Origin: JAJVIP01 sp964405835
GTDB lineage: Bacteria; Elusimicrobiota; Elusimicrobia; F11
DNA: 35,941 nucleotides
Direction: 5' to 3'
Assembly: GCA_964405835.1 (NCBI GenBank)
Contig: CAYOPN010000024.1
Coordinates: 1 to 35,941, forward strand
Shown in pieces: positions 8,367-16,423 of this stretch. The notes under the pieces are model-generated. The model was not told the DNA's origin, did not search any database, and saw nothing but the letters and a program-made list of their open reading frames with translations. The position numbers and the translations under genes were made by a program. Numbering within the stretch: the first letter of the stretch is position 1; each line of letters begins with the position of its first letter.

Positions 8367-9161
8367 CTACCCCCCTTCAGCCGCGTAATGTTGCAGACCG
8401 CGTTTCCATAACCTATTCAAAAAGATGGCAAGCAAAACGACCCAGATGGCCTGGTGCGCGAAACTGGAAATAATTTCCGCCGGCGTGAGGCGCTCCAAAT
8501 AAATAGAGAGCGGGTAATAAACAAGATAGGGGAATGGAAGCGCCGAAACGATTTTTTGCAGCACGCCCGGCAGAAGGTCGATCGGGAAATAGGCTCCGGC
8601 GCAAAATTCCAAAACGACCTCAAAACAGAACCGCGGGCCCCACGACTGCGAACCCCAGAAACCCATCACGCCCAACATGTAACTCATCTGAAAATAAAGG
8701 ACCATGCCGCCGAAAACGCTCAGCGCAAAAAGCGGCAGCGTAATCAGTTGCTGCGGCAAATAAAACGGCGCCGACATGAGCCAGGAAAATACAAGGACTT
8801 CGGGCACCGCGAACATAATGTTCAGCGCTTTCATGGCGGCGTCTTGTGTGGCCCAATAGCCCATGTGCGAGATGGGGCGCATGAGAACCTCGGAAAGTTT
8901 GCCGGTGGCGATTTCGGAAGGAATGCGGTCGCTGACGCAACCCAGCACCCATGCCCGCAGCAGCGTCATCATGAGCACGTAGGTCAAAAGCTCGACTTTG
9001 TTGTAGCCCATCAGGTCGGTCTGTTTCTCAAGCAGCGTGTTCCAAAGGAAATAAATGGAAGTGAGCACGGCGATGCTGCGCGCGCGTTCGAACAGAAACT
9101 CGCTGCGCACCTCAAGTTGCTTCTGCCAGGAGAGCGTAAACAACGTCAAATATTTGCCCAT
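8367..9161 (-). CDS. ABC-2 type transporter permease (COG4587-like)
   Basis: 264 residues with about six membrane spans. The N-terminal MGKYLTLFTLSWQKQLEVRSEFLFERARS and the downstream VSDRIPSEIATGKLSEVLMRPISHMGYW are characteristic of the permease family that partners the adjacent gene product. The (E)IATGKLSEVLMRP block corresponds to the cytoplasmic coupling region that contacts the ATPase. The start ATG at 9161 is preceded by TTAGGAAT. It is the first gene of a two-gene minus-strand operon and is divergent from the membrane protein at 9198. Substrate unknown. The two permeases are different families rather than recent duplicates, so a heterodimeric channel is expected. Confidence 0.85.
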   Translation of the reverse strand: MGKYLTLFTLSWQKQLEVRSEFLFERARSIAVLTSIYFLWNTLLEKQTDLMGYNKVELLTYVLMMTLLRAWVLGCVSDRIPSEIATGKLSEVLMRPISHMGYWATQDAAMKALNIMFAVPEVLVFSWLMSAPFYLPQQLITLPLFALSVFGGMVLYFQMSYMLGVMGFWGSQSWGPRFCFEVVLEFCAGAYFPIDLLPGVLQKIVSALPFPYLVYYPLSIYLERLTPAEIISSFAHQAIWVVLLAIFLNRLWKRGLQHYAAEGG

Positions 9162-9197
9162 ATTCCTAACCTACCAAAATCTCTATCATCCGGCCGA

Positions 9198-10652
9198 ATG
9201 AGAGACACCCTTTTTCCGATCGCTTTTGCGTTATGCGCCCTGGTCTTGGTCGTTGTTCTTTGGAGCGGAAAATATCTTCCCATGGTCGACCTGCCGCTGC
9301 ACGCGGCCCAGGTGGCCTCGATCAAACATTTCAACGATCCCGCCTTTGGCTTCTCCCAACAATTCAAACTCAACTTGTTCACTCCCTATCTGACCGGCAT
9401 TTATGCGGCACTGCTGCTCTCGTATCCGTTCGGCGTGTTTTACGCGATCAAGATCATGGTGACACTGGCGCTGCTCGGCATTCCGGTCTCGTTGTACCTC
9501 TTGCTCAAAGAAACCGACGGCGATCCTTGGCTTTCCCTGATCGGGTTCCCGCTTGGCTTCAGCATGAGTTTCTTCTGGGGATTTCTCAGCTACCAGGTAG
9601 CGGTCCCCATCGGGATTTTTATGGTCGCCTTGGCGTGGCGGCATTCGGAACAACCGAACATCAAAACGGCGCTGGCATTGCTGATCTGCTGTTTTTTCCT
9701 TTTTTTCTCCCATGGAATGGTGCTCATGGTCTGCGGACCTATTTCCTTTCTGGTGCTGTTCTTTTCGTACCCGCTCAAGACGGCTTGGAAGCGCGTGTTT
9801 CCCATCATGCTGCCGCTTCCGCTGATTCTCGCCTGGCTCCACTTCACTCAATCACGGGAATTTCGCTTTCATGAGGCAACGGCCTGGGGATACCAGGGGT
9901 TCCACCGGCTCAAGGAGCTTTTGTCGTCGCTGATCAGCCTCACGTTCGACCGGCCGGCGGAAAAAGCGACGATGCTCCTCATCGCGGCAATCCTGATTGG
10001 CGCCGGAGGCCTTCGCCTGCGCAAAAAGACCGTGCTTCCGCTCCTTCTGGCCGTCCTCTTTTTCTGCTTCAGCCCCTACGCCCTCTTTGGGATTTATTAC
10101 ACGTACCAACGCCTCGGCGTTTTCGTCGCCGTCACGCTACTCCTTTGCTTTGCCCCGACCCGTTCCGGGTGGCGAAGAAACATTTCGCATTTCCTCATTG
10201 TTGCGGTCGCGGTGGGATGGATGTCGTTTTTGCTGCAGCGGTTTCGCGCGTTCAACCTCGAAGCGAGAGATTTTGACCGGGTCGTAAAAGTACTGAAACC
10301 GAACATGCGGCTGCTCACGCTGATGTTCTATAAAGGCGAACAACACGCGGGCGAGACCTTCACGCATTTCGGCGGTTGGTACCAAGCGGAGAAAGGCGGG
10401 GTGCTGGGGTTTTCCTTCGCGCTCTATTACAATTCGGCTGTCCGGTACCAAGAAGGAAAAGAACCGGTCAATTATTACGTCGCGCACCAGCTTTTGTGGG
10501 ACCCGAAAAGCTGGAATTACGAACAACATGGAAACTTTGACTACTTCCTGGTCCGGTCGCTGACCGACCGTACCGGCGAAATGAAAAAATCATCAAAGGG
10601 AAAATTGCGCCTGACAAATCATTACGGAACATGGTGGCTCTATGAACGCTGA
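9198..10652 (+). CDS. Polytopic membrane protein, possibly GT-C-like
   Basis: About 484 residues with roughly ten hydrophobic segments and a soluble C-terminal portion (after about residue 350) rich in Tyr and Trp (THFGGWYQAEKGG, YNSAVRYQEG, YGTWWLYER). The open frame continues upstream to 8454, but that extension is antisense to the permease gene and is basic and low-quality; the hydrophobic start MRDTLFPIAFALCALVLVVVL at 9198 is natural. Near the start, PMVDLPLHAAQVASIKHF has the acidic-residue-in-first-loop layout of GT-C glycosyltransferases. I recognise no specific family. It is the first gene of a four-gene plus-strand cluster with PA14 proteins and a glycosyltransferase, and overlaps the next gene by 11 nt, suggesting an envelope polysaccharide or glycoprotein role. 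Confidence 0.75.
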   Translation: MRDTLFPIAFALCALVLVVVLWSGKYLPMVDLPLHAAQVASIKHFNDPAFGFSQQFKLNLFTPYLTGIYAALLLSYPFGVFYAIKIMVTLALLGIPVSLYLLLKETDGDPWLSLIGFPLGFSMSFFWGFLSYQVAVPIGIFMVALAWRHSEQPNIKTALALLICCFFLFFSHGMVLMVCGPISFLVLFFSYPLKTAWKRVFPIMLPLPLILAWLHFTQSREFRFHEATAWGYQGFHRLKELLSSLISLTFDRPAEKATMLLIAAILIGAGGLRLRKKTVLPLLLAVLFFCFSPYALFGIYYTYQRLGVFVAVTLLLCFAPTRSGWRRNISHFLIVAVAVGWMSFLLQRFRAFNLEARDFDRVVKVLKPNMRLLTLMFYKGEQHAGETFTHFGGWYQAEKGGVLGFSFALYYNSAVRYQEGKEPVNYYVAHQLLWDPKSWNYEQHGNFDYFLVRSLTDRTGEMKKSSKGKLRLTNHYGTWWLYER

Positions 10653-11586
10653 AGCGCCCGATTTCCCATCCCGCGCGCTAGCGGTCCGCCGCGCTTTCGA
10701 TGCGGCGCTCCTGCTCGTCAACCGCGGCGACATGAATGCGGCCGCGGTGGTCCTCGCCAGAGCAGTGAAACTCATGACGGCGCTGCTGGACGACATCGGC
10801 TCTTCAAGCCGCGAGAACAAAACGTATTTCGATGACATCCAAAAACGGAAGATGCCCAAGCTCAAGGATGATGAGACGTTGGTCGCCCGGCTGGCAAAGA
10901 ATTCCTACAACGAAAACATTACCGCATCACCCAAGGATTTTTTGGCGGCGTTTGGGCGTCTTGACCGGTGCGAGAAAGTCCTCTACCACGAAATCCAGAG
11001 GATTTTCCCGGGTGCGTTCGGCCTTCGGCGCGCTTGGGCCAAGTCATTCATATATGCTTTGTCCTATTGGAAAACCTTTACCGCCATCGGGCTGGCCGTG
11101 GTGATAGCAATAGCGGGCACCCAATTGGCCGGGAAGATGGCAGCCAAAAAACATTCGCTCACCGGCGTTTATTTTAGAAACCAACAACTCAGCGGGCCGT
11201 CCAAGACCCGGCTCGATAGAGTGATCAATTTTGCTTGGCGTTCGGAGCCGCTGCCGTCGTTCCCCTCCGACCTTTTCTCGGTGCGTTGGACCGGCTATCT
11301 GCTCGCGCCCCGTTCGGGCCAAGTGACGATCATCACGGAAAACGACGACGGCGCGCGGCTATGGATCGACGACAAGTTGCTGATCGACGACTGGTTTTCG
11401 CACTCGACAAAATCCAACCGGGCCGTCGTGGACTTGACGGAAGGTCCGCACAAAATTACGCTCGAACACTTTGATGATTACTCGTACGCGCAAATGAAAC
11501 TGCTATGGCATTGGCCCGACTGGGACAGTCCAGAAATCATCGCCTCCAAATACCTGGCCCCCAACGAGGCCGCACTACAGCCTTAA
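10642..11586 (+). CDS. Membrane-anchored PA14-domain protein A
   Basis: 314 residues in three parts: an N-terminal helical domain (about 1-130), one membrane helix (about 145-163), and a C-terminal PA14 domain (about 172-310) opening with LTGVYFRNQQLSG and containing FSVRWTGYLLAP, TENDDGARLWIDDKLLIDDW, LTEGPHKITLEHFDD and MKLLWHWP. PA14 is a beta-barrel carbohydrate- or glycan-binding module found in glycosidases, toxins and adhesins; the DDGxRLWID and DDW motifs are intact. No signal peptide, so the N-terminal domain should be cytoplasmic and PA14 outside the membrane. It overlaps the upstream gene by 11 nt and is followed 8 nt later by a paralogue. The pairing of a cytoplasmic helical domain with external PA14 is unusual. 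Confidence 0.85.
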   Translation: MNAEAPDFPSRALAVRRAFDAALLLVNRGDMNAAAVVLARAVKLMTALLDDIGSSSRENKTYFDDIQKRKMPKLKDDETLVARLAKNSYNENITASPKDFLAAFGRLDRCEKVLYHEIQRIFPGAFGLRRAWAKSFIYALSYWKTFTAIGLAVVIAIAGTQLAGKMAAKKHSLTGVYFRNQQLSGPSKTRLDRVINFAWRSEPLPSFPSDLFSVRWTGYLLAPRSGQVTIITENDDGARLWIDDKLLIDDWFSHSTKSNRAVVDLTEGPHKITLEHFDDYSYAQMKLLWHWPDWDSPEIIASKYLAPNEAALQP

Positions 11587-11594
11587 AGGAAAAA

Positions 11595-12476
11595 ATGAAA
11601 CAAGCCCAAGACGAAAGGAAAAAATTGTCCCAGCTGGCCGGGAATATCCCTCCGCTTTTCAACATCGCCGGCCACTTTGTCCGGCAAGGCGATGTCCGCT
11701 TCTCAAAAGTCCTGCTGGCGGAAATTTTCAAAACAATGAACGAGGCCATCGCGGTGCTGCAAGCGGCGGCCGGTGGGCGACAATACGTGGACGTTCTCAT
11801 TGCCAACAGAATGAAGAATTGGTGGGAAGATGAAAAAGCGGTATCCGGCCCTCTGGATGCGGAAGAAATTGGCCTCATTTATTCCCGCCTAGAAATCTAC
11901 ATCGCGCTGCTTCTTCCGGAGATCCGCCGTTTTCAATTTCAGTCCGCAGGCAGTATGTTTAAAAAATGGTTTGCGGCCGGCTGGAAACCGGTGCTGGGCA
12001 TTTTCACGGTGATTGCCATCGCCTTTTCCATCAAGACCTTCATCGATAAAGGGCGCGGCCTTACGGGGTCCTACTTCCGGAACGCGGACCTGACCGAATT
12101 GCACGCGCAGAGACGCGACCCCAATATTGATTTCAACTGGCAATTTGGATCGCCGCTATGGGGGTTCAAGGTCGACCACTTCTCGGCCCGCTGGGAAGGT
12201 TATCTGAAAGCGCCAAAAGACGGAGAATACGAACTCATCACCAAAGCCGACGATGGCGTGCGGTTGTGGATCGACGAGAAATTGGTCATCGACGATTGGA
12301 AATCCCATCCCGAAACAACAACCTCCGCCCGGATAAACCTCACGGAAGGAAAACACGCGCTGCGACTGGAATACTTTGATGATTTCGCCTCGGCAAAAAT
12401 CAGCCTGCTCTGGAAATACGGGAACACCCAAGCCGTACCTATTCCGTCAAAGTATCTTTCCCCTGAGAATGATTAA
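11595..12476 (+). CDS. Membrane-anchored PA14-domain protein B
   Basis: About 293 residues with the same architecture as its upstream neighbour: N-terminal helical domain (1-115), one membrane helix (about 131-149), PA14 domain (about 155-290) with LTGSYFRNADL, FSARWEGYLKAP, TKADDGVRLWIDEKLVIDDW, LTEGKHALRLEYFDD and ISLLWKYG. The two PA14 domains are clear paralogues; the N-terminal helical domains are much more diverged. An open frame extends 30 codons upstream into the preceding gene, but ATG 11595 has AAAGGA 4 nt before it and starts the natural protein. Likely binds glycan at the outer face of the inner membrane, working with the flanking membrane proteins; this is inference from domain and context. 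Confidence 0.85.
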   Translation: MKQAQDERKKLSQLAGNIPPLFNIAGHFVRQGDVRFSKVLLAEIFKTMNEAIAVLQAAAGGRQYVDVLIANRMKNWWEDEKAVSGPLDAEEIGLIYSRLEIYIALLLPEIRRFQFQSAGSMFKKWFAAGWKPVLGIFTVIAIAFSIKTFIDKGRGLTGSYFRNADLTELHAQRRDPNIDFNWQFGSPLWGFKVDHFSARWEGYLKAPKDGEYELITKADDGVRLWIDEKLVIDDWKSHPETTTSARINLTEGKHALRLEYFDDFASAKISLLWKYGNTQAVPIPSKYLSPEND

Positions 12477-14003
12477 GTGAAGGTGGCCGGCGTTGCGTTC
12501 ATTTTTTTGATCGCCGCCATCACCGGACTGATGGGTGTCGACTTCGGTTATTATTTTGACGAAGGCGTTATTCTCGACTCCATCCGCCACTCTCTCTCCA
12601 ACCAGACCATTCTGCCAGGCAGTTATCTCTACCCCGCGTTTAATCATGATCTGGGTTTGTTCGCGTTGTTGCCGGACGCCCTCAATTTTCTCTCCTCCCG
12701 GTTTCGGAGCGAAACCTTAACGGCCTACCTGTCCGCTATATCCGCCGATCCCACTTATCTTCTCCGGATGAGGTCCCTCACCGTCCTTATTTCCGCTTGC
12801 TCCGTTCTCTGGGTTGCGATCGCGGTCCAGATCTGGCGCAAAAATTATTTGGAAACGCTGATCGCGGCGGCGGTCATGGGATTTTCATGGGAAGCGGCCT
12901 ATCATAGCCGCTTTTACGCGGTCGACCCGATCATGATGCAGTTCGGCGCGCTGACAATGATGCTGGTTGTCATCTCTCAGGTACGACCTTGGCAAACCCG
13001 GTGGTTGCGGCTGGCCTCGGCGGCAGCCGGGCTTTGCGCGGCAACCAAATATACCGGCGGCGCGCTCCTTCTCTCCGTCATATTGGCGACGTACATCAAC
13101 CACGGTTTTTCTGGAAGTAAGAAAAAAGCCATTAAAAATCTGGCGATCAATGGGCTTTTGTTTTTTCTGACGTTCGCTTTATTCACGCCCGGCATCGTTA
13201 TGGAGCCGGAGAAAATCTTCTGGTACATGAAATTTCAACACGAGACCTATACCAAGGGATTTGTCGGTTTTTACGTGGAGTCCGGCTGGCACCATTTTCT
13301 AATGATCGTGCAGTATTTCGCGTTCAGCATTTTCTCGAAGGCCCCCTTGCTCTCGTTCTTTATGTTCTTGCTGGGGCTCGCCGGCGCCTCGGCCTTGATA
13401 AAAAAAGAGAAGACCATGGCCGTCGTGCTGCTTTCATTCGTGGTTTTTTATGTGTTGCTTTTTTGCCGGTATCAGACGATGTTCGTGCGGAACCTGCTTG
13501 TGCTTATTCCTTTCTGCGCGGTGCTGGTCGCGCGCGGATACAGCGAAATGAAAATTTGGTTGCTTGGAAAGCCGCGCGCCGTCTTGCTGTTGAATGGAGC
13601 GGTGGTCTTCATCTTGGTTTTTAACGCGGCGTGGCTCGGATACGCGGCCGTTTCCATCAGGACCCGTTCCCATACGCCGTATGCCGCCAAACTGGCCTCC
13701 TATATCGACGCGCGGCCCAACCAAATGTTCGTGATCTCTCCGCGCGCGAACGAAATGATTTCCTCCGTTGAGAAAAAGGACCGCCCGAATCTTTTAACGG
13801 CGGACGACGGCGAAGCCGGACTGTTTATCTTCCACACCTCTGAAATTAACCGCCAGGCGTGGCTGTGCAACCGGTTCAACTACACGGTCCGAACCTTCGG
13901 CCCCTATGAAATGAATTTCAATTATTACCCCTGTTGGATGGGAGATGACCGCTTTGTCATTCTCAAAAGAAAGTGGGCAATCCTCTTAAAAGGCTACCAG
14001 TAA
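12477..14003 (+). CDS. GT-C type glycosyltransferase-like membrane protein
   Basis: 508 residues with about ten to twelve membrane spans and a soluble C-terminal tail. The first periplasmic loop carries DFGYYFDEGVILDSI, the acidic pair (D/E) after the first membrane helix typical of PMT/ArnT-like GT-C enzymes (family 39), and a later loop has SWEAAYHSRFYAVDPIMMQFGAL, matching the ARxxxxDP-like loop of this group. Such enzymes transfer sugars from polyprenyl phosphates on the periplasmic side. Start is GTG 12477, directly after the TAA of the PA14 gene, so translation is probably coupled. It ends 18 nt into the convergent polymerase gene. Donor and acceptor are not predictable. Confidence 0.82.
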   Translation: MKVAGVAFIFLIAAITGLMGVDFGYYFDEGVILDSIRHSLSNQTILPGSYLYPAFNHDLGLFALLPDALNFLSSRFRSETLTAYLSAISADPTYLLRMRSLTVLISACSVLWVAIAVQIWRKNYLETLIAAAVMGFSWEAAYHSRFYAVDPIMMQFGALTMMLVVISQVRPWQTRWLRLASAAAGLCAATKYTGGALLLSVILATYINHGFSGSKKKAIKNLAINGLLFFLTFALFTPGIVMEPEKIFWYMKFQHETYTKGFVGFYVESGWHHFLMIVQYFAFSIFSKAPLLSFFMFLLGLAGASALIKKEKTMAVVLLSFVVFYVLLFCRYQTMFVRNLLVLIPFCAVLVARGYSEMKIWLLGKPRAVLLLNGAVVFILVFNAAWLGYAAVSIRTRSHTPYAAKLASYIDARPNQMFVISPRANEMISSVEKKDRPNLLTADDGEAGLFIFHTSEINRQAWLCNRFNYTVRTFGPYEMNFNYYPCWMGDDRFVILKRKWAILLKGYQ

Positions 14004-16187
14004 CGTTTCAAACGCGTTCGCCAGCAACCTCCGGTAATAACGCACGTCAATCTCAAACGTATCCTCGATCAACGCCAGCGGCATCACCCGCCAATCTTTA
14101 ACTTTGTCTTTCTCCTCCGTTACCACGTAGGAAATGGTTTCTCCCGGGTGCAGCTTGATGCCGGCGGCCTCCATTTTTTTGGCGGCGAGCGCCGACAACG
14201 TATCGTGCACATATTCGGACGGCGCGTGCCGCAATTGTTTGGAGATCGCCACTTCCATCGGCGTCACTCTTCCCTCGCGGATGCGTTCATCGTAAATGCT
14301 CCGGATTTCCTCCAGCCGAGGCACCAAAGCTTCCAATTCCACTTTGTTGCGCGCGGTGGCCATTAAGTCCAACAACTCCTGTTGAAACACCTTGATTAAG
14401 AGCGGTGTGTCGTGGCGGCGCAGCTCGATGCCGCGGAATTTTAGATTACCGGTCGTGAACGCACCGAAGTAACGGTTCGGCACGCCGCGGCCTTTCTTTT
14501 GTTTGGATTCGCAAAAGCGGATCCAACGGTAACGGCCTTCCAGCGCCATCGGCAAACCGGTGGCCTCCTCGATTTTTCGGCGGAGATTTTCGATCTCTTC
14601 ATCTGAAGCCGATACGCCAAAGAACGGATCTTTTTTTAGCCACAACGAATCCACGATCGCGTGCAGGAAATGGAAGCCCGCCCCCTCGGCGATTTCCTTG
14701 GCATGCAACAACGCTTCGCGTCCGTACGCGTTCACGCATTCATGCGCCTCAATGCGACCAAACCGCGCGTTGCGAAACCCTAGATAACCGAAACAAGTGA
14801 CGAGCGCCCACTTGAACGCGTCGTAACGTTCTTTTAACGCAACGGAATCCGGATGTTTCGCTTTGATCATTTGTTTGTAGATGGCGCGCTTGCGCACGAT
14901 CGGTTCGAGCACGTCGGGTACCATGCCGCGCGTGCGGCACAAATGGTGGTTGAGACCCGGCACGCCGTTGTCAGGGCAGCACGGGCAATTGACCGCCTCG
15001 GGCGTGATGTTGTGGCGCACCATTACTTCGGGGTACATGGACGCGAAATCGAACTCAATCACGTCCTCATGGAAACCCAACTCCGGCTCGTACACCAATC
15101 CGCCACGATCGGATGCGATCAAATCTTCGGCGGAGCGGAAATCCTCGGTCTGACCTTTGTCGAGCGGCACCAACACATCGTGCTTGACCGCCCATTCGTG
15201 CTGCATCGAACTCAAACTCGTTCCGATCGTGCAGCGCGCCGCGCGCTGAATGGGAATCTTCGCCACGCGCGCCATTTCAAACAACCCATGAAGCCCCGTG
15301 TGCCCCACCGTAAAACTGTTCCGCCGGTCGATGTGCAGCCGCCCAAACAACGTACGCGATGCCGCCTGATACACCAATTTTCCGTACGTCATGAAGCTTC
15401 GTGCGGGTCTCGCGATCCCGATGTCCCTTGAGTTGCGGGAGAGCAACAAGGGAATACCGGTGCGATGCGCATAGAACTGCAATCGCGGAAACAAGTAGTC
15501 GTCTCCTCCTTCGGTCAACAACACATCAGGGTCCCAATCCGCGATGCGTCGGTTGAGACTGAGAATCAATTCTTCTTCCGATGCGTCGAACGCATACGAC
15601 CGCCCTTGTTCGCGCGATTGTCCCAGCGTCAACACAAACCGCCCCCTTCTTCGATGTGACGGGTTCACCCACACATCGCTTCCCGCCGGAAATTCCATTT
15701 CGAGATGCGCGTATCGCAGCGGCGGAAGTTCATAGATCAATTCCCACGGCGAATCGTTCAGTTCCCAACGGACAATGCGGCCCGTTTCGTCCGACTCAAA
15801 CGAACATTTGGCCAGCGGAAACAATTGCCGTTCGTAAAAATAACGTTGACCGAGCGGAACATCGGCATCAAACAACTCAATGTCCGGCACGGTCTGGAGT
15901 TGTTTGACGATGGAAGAGAAGGTGAGCGGGCTAGCAATGGATACGCGGATAACGTCCAGGAATTTTCCGGTAAAGAACTCTTTCTTTTGGACCGGAGCAA
16001 TGTCGACGGGCGTGTGAAATGATTTCAACAACCGGCGCAGCGGAACATCGAAACCGGCTCCGGCCTTCAGGCAGAAATAGGGCGCCCAAGGATCTACGTA
16101 AGAGCGGGCGTTCCCTTCTGCATCAACAATCCAAACGCACATCCCTTCGGTGACCGGAGAGACATCTAGGATCCATCCGCTCTGCAT
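13986..16187 (-). CDS. Divergent family-B DNA polymerase (PolB2-like)
   Basis: 733 residues, shorter than replicative family-B polymerases. Motif A is intact: VIEFDFASMYPEVM with D380. Motif B is KWALVTCFGYLGF (K459), with the usual Asn-Ser replaced. Motif C reads HAIVDSLWL instead of YxDTDS: the second aspartate (D513) remains but the first is gone. The exonuclease region is degraded: HLEMEF stands where FDIE is expected (about 161-166), and the second motif reads TEGGDDYLF. A cysteine/histidine cluster CPCC...HHLC (401-417) may bind zinc. Proofreading is therefore unlikely, and polymerase activity, if present, atypical, as in translesion enzymes. Its start overlaps the 82-aa gene by 22 nt, so the two are coupled. 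The cassette is headed by lexA, suggesting DNA-damage control. It converges with the glycosyltransferase gene. Confidence 0.88.
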   Translation of the reverse strand: MQSGWILDVSPVTEGMCVWIVDAEGNARSYVDPWAPYFCLKAGAGFDVPLRRLLKSFHTPVDIAPVQKKEFFTGKFLDVIRVSIASPLTFSSIVKQLQTVPDIELFDADVPLGQRYFYERQLFPLAKCSFESDETGRIVRWELNDSPWELIYELPPLRYAHLEMEFPAGSDVWVNPSHRRRGRFVLTLGQSREQGRSYAFDASEEELILSLNRRIADWDPDVLLTEGGDDYLFPRLQFYAHRTGIPLLLSRNSRDIGIARPARSFMTYGKLVYQAASRTLFGRLHIDRRNSFTVGHTGLHGLFEMARVAKIPIQRAARCTIGTSLSSMQHEWAVKHDVLVPLDKGQTEDFRSAEDLIASDRGGLVYEPELGFHEDVIEFDFASMYPEVMVRHNITPEAVNCPCCPDNGVPGLNHHLCRTRGMVPDVLEPIVRKRAIYKQMIKAKHPDSVALKERYDAFKWALVTCFGYLGFRNARFGRIEAHECVNAYGREALLHAKEIAEGAGFHFLHAIVDSLWLKKDPFFGVSASDEEIENLRRKIEEATGLPMALEGRYRWIRFCESKQKKGRGVPNRYFGAFTTGNLKFRGIELRRHDTPLLIKVFQQELLDLMATARNKVELEALVPRLEEIRSIYDERIREGRVTPMEVAISKQLRHAPSEYVHDTLSALAAKKMEAAGIKLHPGETISYVVTEEKDKVKDWRVMPLALIEDTFEIDVRYYRRLLANAFETLLVAF

Positions 16188-16414
16188 CGAAGTTCATCCA
16201 GTTCGCGCTTGAGGCCGATCAACATGGAGAGCAAGTGAGAATCGAAAGGAATGGGGCGCTGCGCTTCGGACGCGGCCACCGCATGGCGGCGCGCGTACGT
16301 CCACAGCATGTCAAACGCTTCTTGGTCTTCTTTACGCAGTGCGCGCCGGAAACCTTTCCACTCTTCCTCCGCTTGCGCGAGGAGATGGATCTGTGTTGGA
16401 AGCGTCCGACCCAT
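16166..16414 (-). CDS. Small PolB-associated protein
   Basis: 82 residues, soluble and helical, with a conserved-looking core EEEWKGFRRALRKEDQEAFDMLWTYARRHAVAAS followed by PFDSHLLSMLIGLKRELDEL. I recall short proteins with an (F)RRALRxEDQxxFDxLxxxARRHA signature encoded beside divergent bacterial polB genes; no function is known to me. The gene overlaps the polymerase start by 22 nt, which is strong evidence for co-translation and a shared role, for example as a polymerase accessory subunit. The ATG at 16414 follows the nuclease gene stop by only 9 nt and has no clear ribosome binding site, perhaps because the nuclease gene was inserted here. Confidence 0.78.
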   Translation of the reverse strand: MGRTLPTQIHLLAQAEEEWKGFRRALRKEDQEAFDMLWTYARRHAVAASEAQRPIPFDSHLLSMLIGLKRELDELRCRADGS

Positions 16415-16423
16415 ATATTTTGA

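Noticed and set aside
8454..9197. 248-codon N-terminal extension of the membrane protein frame at 9198
   Set aside because: It is antisense to the permease gene, basic and low-complexity; the natural hydrophobic N-terminus begins at 9198.
14853..15431. 192-residue plus-strand frame opposite polB
   Set aside because: Antisense to a recognised polymerase and without any family features.
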